A stretch of DNA of 64,000 nucleotides from contig OZ241380.1 in assembly GCA_965200765.1 (NCBI GenBank), forward strand, positions 1,922,001 to 1,986,000, written 5' to 3'. Numbering within the stretch: position 1 is the stretch's first letter; each line of letters begins with the position of its first letter. A model generated the notes under the pieces. The model was given only the letters and a program-made list of their open reading frames with translations. It made no database searches and was not told the DNA's origin. The translations under genes were made by a program, and so were the position numbers. Origin of the DNA: G965200765 sp965200765 (GTDB lineage: Bacteria; Pseudomonadota; Gammaproteobacteria; Arenicellales; JAJDZL01). Below are positions 18,071 through 25,716 of this stretch, piece after piece.

Positions 18071-19531
18071 GTGATACCTGAAAATTGCGAAATCACTGAA
18101 ATTTCCGCATTGCTGGAAGCCAAAAAAATCTCCAGTGAGGAACTTTGCAAACTGCTGATGCAACGCATCAAGGAGCACCAGCAGTTGAACGCATTTGTCA
18201 CACTGACGGACGAAGAAGCTCTTGAACAAGCCAAGATGGCGGACCAACTTCGGGGTGCCGGCAACCACAGTCGGTGGACGGGAATCCCGCTCGCTCACAA
18301 GGATATCTTCTGCACCAAGGGAACCAGAACCACCTGTGCATCCAAAATCCTTGACAACTTCGTTTCACCCTATGATGCCACAGTAGTGTCGCTACTCAAG
18401 GAGGCCGGGTTGATATCACTGGGGAAAACCAATATGGATGAATTCGCCATGGGCTCTTCCAGTGAACATTCGTGCTTCGCACCAGTAAAAAATCCGTGGA
18501 ATACCGCACGGGTCGCAGGCGGCAGCTCCGGTGGTTCAGCCGCGGCGGTCGCCGCCGGGTTGGTACCCGCCGCGACCGGCACCGACACTGGCGGCTCGAT
18601 TCGACAACCTGCTGCATTTTGCGGGATTACCGGCTTGAAGCCCAGCTATGGACGAGTTTCCCGATTTGGCATGATTGCATTTGCTTCATCGCTTGACCAA
18701 GGTGGTGTACTTACTCGTTCGGCGAGAGACGCAGCACTCTTGATGGATATTATCGGCACCTTCGACCCGCGTGATTCAACGTCGCTGGATATTCCATCTG
18801 CTGGCAGCTTTGAACAGTTGGACCGTTTGAATGGCGGGTTTACAATCGGCATACCCAAAGAGTTTTTTGGCCCGGGACTTGACAACGAAGTTGCCCGCGC
18901 GGTACAAGATGCGCTGTCGAAGTACGAAGCCATGGGTGCAAAACTGATTGACATCGAACTACCGGGCAGTGAAGCGGCGATTGCTTGCTACTATGTCATC
19001 GCGCCGGCCGAAGCATCGTCCAACCTGTCCCGGTTTGATGGCGTACGCTACGGGCATCGAAGTGAGCATGCTTCCGATTTGCAGGAGATGTACAAAAAAA
19101 CACGTACCGAAGGCTTTGGCGCTGAAGTTCGCCGAAGAATCATGATTGGCACCTATGTACTTTCTCACGGCTACTACGATGCATATTATGTGAAAGCCCA
19201 ACAAGTACGCAGATTGATTTCGGATGAATTTCAGCAAGCTTTTGAAAAATGCGACGTGATTATGGGGCCGACAACTCCAACGCCGGCCTTCGAGCTGGGT
19301 TCGAAAACCGATGATCCGGTGCTGATGTATCTGAACGATGTATACACTGCTCCCATCAATTTGGCCGGACTTCCAGCCATCTCAATTCCGGCCGGATTTG
19401 TAAATGACTTGCCAGTGGGACTGCAAATCATCGGCAAATATATGGATGAAAGTTTTCTGCTTCAAGTTGCCCATCGCTTTCAAATGGAAACTGATTATCA
19501 CAAACAAACCCCGAAGGACGTTTTGTCATGA
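18071..19531 (+). CDS. gatA: Asp-tRNA(Asn)/Glu-tRNA(Gln) amidotransferase subunit A
   Basis: GatA is the glutaminase subunit that releases ammonia for tRNA-bound Glu or Asp. The 486-residue amidase-signature protein shows the catalytic triad: lysine in PLAHKDIFCTKGT, cis-serine in VAGGSSGGSAAAVAAG and nucleophile serine in GTDTGGSIRQPAAFCG. The C terminus has PINLAGLPAISIPAG and LPVGLQIIGKYMDE. Translation starts at a GTG, and the stop overlaps the gatB start as ATGA. Confidence 0.96.
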   Translation: MIPENCEITEISALLEAKKISSEELCKLLMQRIKEHQQLNAFVTLTDEEALEQAKMADQLRGAGNHSRWTGIPLAHKDIFCTKGTRTTCASKILDNFVSPYDATVVSLLKEAGLISLGKTNMDEFAMGSSSEHSCFAPVKNPWNTARVAGGSSGGSAAAVAAGLVPAATGTDTGGSIRQPAAFCGITGLKPSYGRVSRFGMIAFASSLDQGGVLTRSARDAALLMDIIGTFDPRDSTSLDIPSAGSFEQLDRLNGGFTIGIPKEFFGPGLDNEVARAVQDALSKYEAMGAKLIDIELPGSEAAIACYYVIAPAEASSNLSRFDGVRYGHRSEHASDLQEMYKKTRTEGFGAEVRRRIMIGTYVLSHGYYDAYYVKAQQVRRLISDEFQQAFEKCDVIMGPTTPTPAFELGSKTDDPVLMYLNDVYTAPINLAGLPAISIPAGFVNDLPVGLQIIGKYMDESFLLQVAHRFQMETDYHKQTPKDVLS

Positions 19532-20967
19532 GTAACTGGGAAAGTGTCATTGGACTGGAAGTTCACATTCAGCTGGCAACCCGAAGCAAGATTTTTTCTG
19601 GTGCATCCACCGCATTCGGGGCCGATCCAAATGCCCAGGCATGCCTGATTGATGTGGCACTTCCGGGTGTGTTGCCGGTTTGTAATATTGAAGCCGTTCG
19701 CATGGCTGTCAAGTTCGGTTTGGCTGTGGGTGCGTCCATCAATCGAAAATCAGTCTTCGCCAGAAAAAACTATTTCTATCCCGACCTTCCAAAAGGATAT
19801 CAAATTAGCCAGTATGAACTACCGATTGTAGTCGGAGGTCAAATTGATATACAAGTCAATGGTACCAAGTTGCCCATCCGATTGACGCGCGCACATCTGG
19901 AAGAAGATGCCGGAAAATCATTGCATGAACAATTCAGTGCAGCAACCGGAGTTGATTTGAACCGCGCTGGCACACCCTTGCTGGAAATTGTTTCAGAACC
20001 GGATATTCGAATGCCGGCACAAGCTGGAGATTACATGAGGAAGTTGCATGCGCTGGTTACGACTCTCGAGATTTGTGACGGCAATATGCAAGAAGGTTCA
20101 ATGCGGTGCGATGCAAATGTTTCCATTCGCAAAGAGGGAGATCCGGAACTGGGTACGCGAACCGAACTCAAGAACATCAACTCTTTTCGATTTGTTGAAA
20201 AAGGTATCGAGGCAGAGATTCGGCGACAGATAGAAGTGCTGGAATCAGGTGGCACAATTGTGCAGGAAACGCGTCAGTACGACGCACAGAAAAACTTGAC
20301 CCGTCCCATGCGAGGCAAGGAAGATGCCCAAGATTATCGGTATTTTCCGGACCCGGACTTGCCGCCGCTGGTACTCAGCGAAGAATTCATTGATGCGCTG
20401 AGAAATGAACTTCCCGAACTGCCTGACCAGAAATTACAAAGATTCATGCAAGACTATGGATTGAGTGAAGCTGACTGCAAGCAAATTGTGCAAAGCTCCT
20501 CAACTGCGGATTATTTTGAAACTGCCTTGGCAGAGGTACCAGACCAACCGAAGATCATGGCAAACTGGATGAATGTGGAACTGGCCAGCTATTTGAACCG
20601 CCACAATCTCAAAATTGAAGATTCCAGAATATCTCCGAAATCTCTCGGGCAACTGGTGCATTGCATTACTTCAGGTGTCATTTCAGGCAATAGCGGCAAA
20701 TCATTATTGGATGCCATGTGGAACCAACCCGAAGCAACCGTCAACGAGCTCGTTGACCAACTTGGCTTGAAACAGAGTACAGATACCGGACAGTTGACGG
20801 AACTCGTTGATCGCGTTTTAAGCGAAAATCCCGGGCCGGCCGAACAGTATCAACAAGGAAATCAAAAAGTACTTGGCTTTCTGGTCGGTCAAGTTTTGAA
20901 AGCATCGACAGAAAAACTGGATCCCAAAGCAGTCAGTGCTATGTTGCGTAGCTGTCTGGATGCCTGA
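19528..20967 (+). CDS. gatB: Asp-tRNA(Asn)/Glu-tRNA(Gln) amidotransferase subunit B
   Basis: GatB is the kinase/amidotransferase subunit that phosphorylates the tRNA-bound side chain and recognises the tRNA. The 479-residue protein contains WESVIGLEVHIQL, ARKNYFYPDLPKGYQISQ, HLEEDAGK, NRAGTPLLEIVSEPD, MRCDANVSI and TRTELKNINSFRFVEKGIE, plus a C-terminal YqeY-like tail (PGPAEQYQQGNQKVLGFLVG). It overlaps gatA by four bases and is followed by a tRNA-Arg with its own promoter. Confidence 0.97.
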   Translation: MSNWESVIGLEVHIQLATRSKIFSGASTAFGADPNAQACLIDVALPGVLPVCNIEAVRMAVKFGLAVGASINRKSVFARKNYFYPDLPKGYQISQYELPIVVGGQIDIQVNGTKLPIRLTRAHLEEDAGKSLHEQFSAATGVDLNRAGTPLLEIVSEPDIRMPAQAGDYMRKLHALVTTLEICDGNMQEGSMRCDANVSIRKEGDPELGTRTELKNINSFRFVEKGIEAEIRRQIEVLESGGTIVQETRQYDAQKNLTRPMRGKEDAQDYRYFPDPDLPPLVLSEEFIDALRNELPELPDQKLQRFMQDYGLSEADCKQIVQSSSTADYFETALAEVPDQPKIMANWMNVELASYLNRHNLKIEDSRISPKSLGQLVHCITSGVISGNSGKSLLDAMWNQPEATVNELVDQLGLKQSTDTGQLTELVDRVLSENPGPAEQYQQGNQKVLGFLVGQVLKASTEKLDPKAVSAMLRSCLDA

Positions 20968-20971
20968 GAGT

Positions 20972-21000
20972 TTGCTGAATTCATGACAGTTTGTTAAAAT
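20972..21000 (+). promoter_or_regulatory. Probable promoter of tRNA-Arg(TCG)
   Basis: A -35-like TTGCTG at 20972-20977 and a -10-like TAAAAT at 20995-21000 are separated by 17 bases and lie 13 bases before the mature tRNA 5' end. The -35 is only a partial match to TTGACA. Confidence 0.55.
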
Positions 21001-21012
21001 ATCTGCCAAAGA

Positions 21013-21089
21013 GCGCCTGTAGCTCAGCTGGACAGAGTACCAGGCTTCGAACCTGGTGGTCGGGGGTTCGAATCCCTCCGGGCGCGCCA
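21013..21089 (+). tRNA. tRNA-Arg (anticodon TCG)
   Basis: This 77-base cloverleaf has acceptor GCGCCTG paired with CGGGCGC, D arm AGCTCAGCTGGACAGAG, anticodon arm CCAGG-CTTCGAA-CCTGG (anticodon TCG), T arm GGGGGTTCGAATCCCTC and an encoded CCA. It reads CGN arginine codons including CGA. A nearly identical tRNA-Arg(ACG) lies inverted 0.8 kb away. Confidence 0.96.
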
Positions 21090-21129
21090 TATTCATTTCA
21101 TGCCACAATCGGCACCGTGGTGCAGTGCA

Positions 21130-21882
21130 TCAAAACAGTTGTTGTTCTGGCTTGTCCTGATTCTTGGGTTCGATAATCTCTACACTGTCTGCGTGCGGGT
21201 TGTTAACCCAAGTAGAAATCGGATAAGCTTCAAGCAAGCCATCCGGATACGTTCGGGTCAAATCAAATGCAGTCTCGGCATCTCCAACTAGCCACTTGTC
21301 TCTGGATTCCGGGTCAACGATCACCGGCATACGATGGTTGGAATTGTGAATTTCCGACATGAGTTCATTGGCTTGGGTAGTGACAATAGTGCAGGATAGT
21401 GTGGTCGTTTCGTCGTCCAGTTTAACTGGTTCCCACAGTCCTGCAAAACTCATTATTTTTTGATTTTTGTGCTGAATATGCCAAGGTTGCTTGCGTGAAC
21501 TGCCCGGTACAAGTTGCCATTCGTAAAAACCGGTTGCCGGAATCAGACAACGCCGGGCATGATTCCACGAATGTCGAAAACTACTCAACTCGGCCATGGT
21601 TTCCGAGCGAGCATTCGCGGTTGAGTACTTCGGGATCACCCCTTTTGCCCAGACTGGCACCAACGGCCAAATGGCATTTCTCAAAACGAATCCATTGTCA
21701 CTATGCAGAACAACCGGAATGGTTGTGATATTCGGGTTGTCGGCTTGAATTGCAGTTTCCCGTTTGGACGGACTGATGTTGTAGCGTGGTGCGAATGGCT
21801 CGATCTGCACATTTTCATACAGAATCTCGAACGCTTCCACCAGTGCTTGCGTGTCGGTAATGATGTTGAATCTTCCGCACAT
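21130..21882 (-). CDS. yedK: SRAP-domain abasic-site DNA-protein crosslink protein (YedK/HMCES family)
   Basis: SRAP proteins form a covalent crosslink with abasic sites in single-stranded DNA through the amino group of Cys2. The 250-residue protein begins MCGRFNIITD with Cys2 in place and contains PRYNISPSK, VWAKGVIPKYSTANARSETMAELSSF, RRCLIPATGFYEWQ, FAGLWEP and HRMPVIV with the conserved histidine. The C-terminal WLVGDAETAF region is also family-like. The length is slightly longer than E. coli YedK. It lies between two inverted tRNA-Arg genes and has no operon partner. Confidence 0.92.
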   Translation of the reverse strand: MCGRFNIITDTQALVEAFEILYENVQIEPFAPRYNISPSKRETAIQADNPNITTIPVVLHSDNGFVLRNAIWPLVPVWAKGVIPKYSTANARSETMAELSSFRHSWNHARRCLIPATGFYEWQLVPGSSRKQPWHIQHKNQKIMSFAGLWEPVKLDDETTTLSCTIVTTQANELMSEIHNSNHRMPVIVDPESRDKWLVGDAETAFDLTRTYPDGLLEAYPISTWVNNPHADSVEIIEPKNQDKPEQQLF

Positions 21883-21905
21883 GGATTCATGGTGTCATAG
21901 GAAAT

Positions 21906-21983
21906 TGGCGCGCCTGGAGAGATTCGAACTCCCGACCCCCAGATTCGTAGTCTGGTACTCTAATCCAACTGAGCTACAGGCGC
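21906..21983 (-). tRNA. tRNA-Arg (anticodon ACG)
   Basis: On the minus strand a 78-base cloverleaf starts GCGCCTGTAGCTCAG, has anticodon arm CCAGA-CTACGAA-TCTGG (anticodon ACG, normally edited to ICG), T arm GGGAGTTCGAATCTCTC and an encoded CCA. It shares acceptor stem and most of the body with the tRNA-Arg(TCG) at 21013 but faces the opposite way. Confidence 0.96.
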
Positions 21984-22062
21984 AACAACTCTGAACGTAA
22001 TCCTGACACGCATCAGCACATGCCATATCCATCGGAGCGAAATAGACTATCTGTCTAGTGGT

Positions 22063-22293
22063 TCATTGATTGACAATTATGACTTGCTTCGCCATATCTG
22101 TCAATAATTTCTTTGCAAGGGGTCTTTTCTTCAGGAGTTTTACATAAGCGGTGACACCGCTAAATGAGAAAAAGATTGACAGTATCGGCAATGCAACAAG
22201 TGCGACAACAACAGAGGCAGTCAAAAAAGTGCCGTTTTGCAATGCAGCTTGCCGCGGCCCTGCTGCAACTGCCGATACTGCCATAGCTAGCAA
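22063..22293 (-). CDS. Small membrane protein, unrecognised (doubtful)
   Basis: This is a 76-codon frame starting at TTG 13 bases after the iron-binding protein gene. The first 12 residues (LAMAVSAVAAG) resemble the end of a signal peptide, and a central hydrophobic span (TASVVVALVALPILSIFFSF) could cross the membrane, followed by a basic tail LLKKRPLAKKLL. It lies in the same frame as the upstream gene, just past its TAG stop. I do not recognise a family. Position in the iron operon is the only functional hint. Confidence 0.35.
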   Translation of the reverse strand: MLAMAVSAVAAGPRQAALQNGTFLTASVVVALVALPILSIFFSFSGVTAYVKLLKKRPLAKKLLTDMAKQVIIVNQ

Positions 22294-22305
22294 GAGGAGA
22301 GTTAG

Positions 22306-23322
22306 CTAGAAATCATATAAGGCCTCGTCAACGAGTACAATGGCTTCTTTTCGAAATCGGGAAGAAGCCGACAGGGGCTTTGCGTCCTTTTTGAACGGTC
22401 CCCATGAATCCAGAAGCGGCGACAGCGCAATGCCGCCGACTACCGGAAATTCGGAATTGGTTTGCGCATAGATTTGCTGCGCATCATCGCTGACCATGAA
22501 CTCGACCAGCTGCTGCGCGGCTTCCTGATTCGGCGAGTTGGCGGTCAGCACCACGCCGCTGATATTCATATGGGTGCCGCGGTTGCCCTGATTCGGAAAT
22601 ACCACATTGACTGATTGCGCCCAGGGGATCTGCTCTTCGTTGTCCAGCATCTTCGCCATGTAGTAGTGATTGATGATGGCCACATCGCAAACGCCTTCCT
22701 TGATGGCCTTTACTTGTGCACGGTCGTTGCCCTGCGGCTTGCGCGCCAGGTTCGCCTTGATGCCCTTGACCCATTCGCCCGCTTGCTCCTTGCCGTTGTT
22801 GGCGACCATGGAAGCGATCAGCAGAACCATGTAGGGATGCTTGCCGGAACGGGTGCAGATGCGACCTTTCCACTTGGAGTCCGTCAGATCTTCGTAGTTT
22901 GCGATTTCCCCGGGTTGGACCCGGTCTTTCGATGCGACGATGATGCGTGCTCGTGAAGTCAATCCGTACCAGTGTTCTTCAGAGTCGCGGAACTCGGCCG
23001 GAATCCGGTTGCTCAGCACCGGGCTGCTCATGGCTTGTGTGAGTCCTTTTTCCTTGGCATCGAGCAGCAGTCCGATGTCGGCGGTCAGCATCAGATCGGC
23101 CGGACTGTTCGCGCCTTCGCTTTCCAGGCGTTGAATCAATCCTTTCTTGGCGTAGACCATGTTGACCTTGATGCCGGTGGAATCGGTGAATGCGTCCAGA
23201 ACCGGTTCAATCAGGAACGGTTGCCGGTAGGAGTAAACATTGACTTCCTGTGCCTGTGCGACCGGCGCGGACACTGCCAGCAGCAACGCCAGCGTGCCGA
23301 TGAATCTGCTTGTTTGAATCAT
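22306..23322 (-). CDS. Ferric iron ABC transporter substrate-binding protein (FutA/FbpA type)
   Basis: This 338-residue periplasmic binding protein has signal peptide FIGTLALLLAVSAPVAQAQ, then VNVYSYRQPFLIEPVLDAFTDSTGIKVNMVYA, YGLTSRARIIV, DLTDSKWKGRICTRSGKHPYM and the iron-ligand tyrosine pair in INHYYMAKM. This is the class II Fe3+-binding fold that delivers iron to an inner-membrane ABC importer. The ATG at 23322 is preceded by an AGAGG ribosome binding site; the longer frame would run through the Fur box. No FbpB permease or FbpC ATPase follows. The gene is visibly GC-richer than its neighbours, suggesting separate ancestry. Confidence 0.92.
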   Translation of the reverse strand: MIQTSRFIGTLALLLAVSAPVAQAQEVNVYSYRQPFLIEPVLDAFTDSTGIKVNMVYAKKGLIQRLESEGANSPADLMLTADIGLLLDAKEKGLTQAMSSPVLSNRIPAEFRDSEEHWYGLTSRARIIVASKDRVQPGEIANYEDLTDSKWKGRICTRSGKHPYMVLLIASMVANNGKEQAGEWVKGIKANLARKPQGNDRAQVKAIKEGVCDVAIINHYYMAKMLDNEEQIPWAQSVNVVFPNQGNRGTHMNISGVVLTANSPNQEAAQQLVEFMVSDDAQQIYAQTNSEFPVVGGIALSPLLDSWGPFKKDAKPLSASSRFRKEAIVLVDEALYDF

Positions 23323-23352
23323 TGCTCTTGACCTCTGTTCATTAATGTTAAT

Positions 23353-23393
23353 GAGAATGATTATCATTATCATAATTATTTTTGAAATGTCAA
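23353..23393 (-). promoter_or_regulatory. Fur-box-controlled promoter of the iron-binding protein gene
   Basis: On the plus strand 23353-23371 reads GAGAATGATTATCATTATC, one mismatch from the palindromic 19-bp Fur consensus. On the minus strand a -35 TTGACA (23388-23393) and a -10 GATAAT (23366-23371) are 16 bases apart. The -10 lies inside the Fur box, so bound Fe-Fur would block RNA polymerase. Confidence 0.88.
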
Positions 23394-23479
23394 GACTTTT
23401 TTGAAAAAAATTTTTGCAACACAGCTCCGCGACCTGTTTACACAGGCGGAATTCGTCGGTTTTATCTCGAAACGATCAA

Positions 23480-24634
23480 TCAGACCATTAAATGATTGTC
23501 CCAGTGATCAGGCTTGAAATCATGTGTCTTCAGCAGAAATTTATTGCTTGAATGTGAATTGACGACGAATACCTCACCATTTCCACAACTGGCCAGAAAT
23601 TCGCCCGCCTGCTCACCGGGAGCGACACCGCTACTGTCACGCACCTTCACAGCGGAAAGAAAGTTTCCAGTGAAAGTGTCCCAAAATGTAATCAAATTGC
23701 CGCGAGGTGCAGAAACTGCACAAACCTGTCCGCTTGAGTCAAAGCACACACTTCCACAATACTGCTTCATCGCACGCAAAACCTCGTACGGTGCGGTCAA
23801 AAACTGCAAATCATGATTGCTTTCCGAGTTCGGTACGCCTTGTATGTGATGCAAGGCAACGAGTGGGACCAAGTTTCCGGCAGGTCCCTCGTACTGTCCG
23901 GCTATGGCAACAGTATCAAATTTGCTGACATCAATATGACGAATACCAAGTTGGAATTGACTTGATTCCGGTTGTACTTTCTGCAGTAAACGGCCGCTGT
24001 GTCGGTCAACGTAGCAAAGAGATGAAGACATGGAGGGAAGGTTCAGTTTCACCCTCGGCAAGTCCGGGTGTGTCAATATTCCTCCATTGGCAACCACCAG
24101 TGTGTCGCCATCCGAAAGCAATCTGATTTCATGCGGACCAATCCCGTAACTCTGTATTTCACCAACTCGTCTGTAGTTTTGTTCGGAATCGTAAATTCCA
24201 ATCGTACCAACACCTTCCTGAAAGTTGTTCTCTGTAGCGTATAGCAAACATCCATCTTTACTGAATACCCCATGTCCGTAGAAGTGCCGATTTTCAGGTG
24301 TTGAGAATTCGTTTGTGATTTTTCCTTCAATCAGATTGAATGCACATGCATAGCGACCTGGCCTCCGCGCAAAGACTACCGCGGACTGCTTGCAAGGCGC
24401 GATTGCAAAAGCATGTCCGCGCACTGGCAGTGGCAACTGGAACTTTATCATGCCCGCACTGGTGAAACCGGATATCTGGAAACTTCCACCGGTAGCGCTC
24501 GCTCCCAGATAAATCAGCGGTTTGCTATTTGTTGAGCCGTACCCCGAAATAGGTGTCAACGACAATGAAAGCCACTTGATACAAAACTTAAGCCAGTCTC
24601 TGCGACTAATCACCGTCAAGCTCGTTAAATCCAA
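23480..24634 (-). CDS. DUF1513-type beta-propeller protein with Tat signal
   Basis: The 384-residue protein starts MDLTSLTVISRRDWLKFCIK, with a twin-arginine motif (SRRDWLK) and a hydrophobic stretch, so export by Tat is likely. The rest is a WD/propeller-like repeat protein: HAFAIAPCKQSAVVFARRPG, HFYGHGVFSKDGCLLYATENN, GIGPHEIRLLSDGDTLVVANGG, and GEFLASCGNGEVFVVN. This matches the DUF1513 family that is regularly found with imelysins in Fur-regulated operons. Biochemical activity is unknown. It overlaps the upstream imelysin gene by 29 bases. Confidence 0.85.
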   Translation of the reverse strand: MDLTSLTVISRRDWLKFCIKWLSLSLTPISGYGSTNSKPLIYLGASATGGSFQISGFTSAGMIKFQLPLPVRGHAFAIAPCKQSAVVFARRPGRYACAFNLIEGKITNEFSTPENRHFYGHGVFSKDGCLLYATENNFQEGVGTIGIYDSEQNYRRVGEIQSYGIGPHEIRLLSDGDTLVVANGGILTHPDLPRVKLNLPSMSSSLCYVDRHSGRLLQKVQPESSQFQLGIRHIDVSKFDTVAIAGQYEGPAGNLVPLVALHHIQGVPNSESNHDLQFLTAPYEVLRAMKQYCGSVCFDSSGQVCAVSAPRGNLITFWDTFTGNFLSAVKVRDSSGVAPGEQAGEFLASCGNGEVFVVNSHSSNKFLLKTHDFKPDHWDNHLMV

Positions 24635-25703
24635 TTGAAAGCCCCAACGCTTTCGTAAGCCGTTGCCTCACAATCTGAGTCAGTGCCCGAACTTGAAGTT
24701 CAAGCTTTTCTGCTTTGGAGCGCAACTCTTCGTTGGTGGCAGCTTCTTCCAGCGTCGAATTGAATGAATTCGCATGCTCCAAAGTCGCACGAAAAGCTTT
24801 GCGAAGCAGTTTGTCCAGTTTCGGATTGGTCGACTTCACAAGCTGCCCCAATCCCGGTCCCGCAACTCCGGAATACACTTCTTGCTGTGCTTCAAGGTTA
24901 ATTACAATGTTGCGAAGTGCTCTTCCACTCAGCCTTGATTCGGCCATTCGAGGACGTGCTGCCTGAATTGTTTTGCCTACCACTGGTTTTAGCTTGACAT
25001 CAGAAACAAGCCGAAGGTTACCATGCATGCTTTGAAAAAATGACAAAGTCACCTCCTTTTGACTGTCAAAAACCGGATTCTGCTCACCCGGATTTTCAAC
25101 ATACTCCAAGAATGGAGAACTGCTGTCTTGCCAGTCAAACATTGTATTCGCCGCCATTTCCTTCATATTGTTTGTTACCATGACCAGAAGTTTGCAGGTG
25201 TTGCTGTCGGCTTGATTGCCGACAATTTCATAATCGCCGAACAAAAGCAGTTCTGCAGCCAGAAATCCCTGAACTGCGACATTCGTTTTTGCAAAATCCG
25301 TTGGTGATGCCGATTCAATATTAACCAGGTATTCTCGAACAGAATCTGCCACCTTGCCGCGTGCTTCGGGCCAGAAGTAAAAGCGATGCTTGCGCGACAA
25401 GTACTCTATCGGGTCAAAGCGAAGATGCTGAACCCCCATCCATGCATCCATAGCACTGTGAAAACTTTCTTGTACTTGGGCAAGTTTTGATTTTCCCGGG
25501 TCATCGCACAGAATTCTTGCAGACTCTGCCAATTGCCCGGTTGTTTCAACGAGAGTTGCATACCGGGGCAATACATGTTCCTGAATTAAAGCTGAGTTTA
25601 CTTCTGCATATTCGTCCTCGGTAAATTCAGCACCAACTGCCGTGAATGGCATTGCAATCGTAGTCAGAATCAGTAATAGCACTATAAAAAATTTTTGAAC
25701 CAC
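24606..25703 (-). CDS. Imelysin-family protein, second copy
   Basis: This 365-residue exported protein has signal peptide FFIVLLLILTTIAMPFTAVGA. The body fits the imelysin/IrpA peptidase-M75-like fold, with repeats of long helices: FHSAMDAWMGVQHLRFDPIEYL, RFYFWPEARGKV, GFLAAELLLFGDY. The family GxHxxE motif is here GFLAAE, with the histidine replaced by leucine, so metal coordination probably differs from the copy at 27294. Members of this family take part in periplasmic iron handling. It is placed between the di-haem oxidase and DUF1513 genes in one operon. Confidence 0.85.
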   Translation of the reverse strand: MVQKFFIVLLLILTTIAMPFTAVGAEFTEDEYAEVNSALIQEHVLPRYATLVETTGQLAESARILCDDPGKSKLAQVQESFHSAMDAWMGVQHLRFDPIEYLSRKHRFYFWPEARGKVADSVREYLVNIESASPTDFAKTNVAVQGFLAAELLLFGDYEIVGNQADSNTCKLLVMVTNNMKEMAANTMFDWQDSSSPFLEYVENPGEQNPVFDSQKEVTLSFFQSMHGNLRLVSDVKLKPVVGKTIQAARPRMAESRLSGRALRNIVINLEAQQEVYSGVAGPGLGQLVKSTNPKLDKLLRKAFRATLEHANSFNSTLEEAATNEELRSKAEKLELQVRALTQIVRQRLTKALGLSIGFNELDGD

Positions 25704-25716
25704 AATATTTCCCGGG

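Noticed and set aside
23323..23373. N-terminal extension of the ferric-binding protein (MIMIIILININEQ)
   Set aside because: It is translated from the Fur box and -10 region; the ATG at 23322 has a ribosome binding site and opens the signal peptide.
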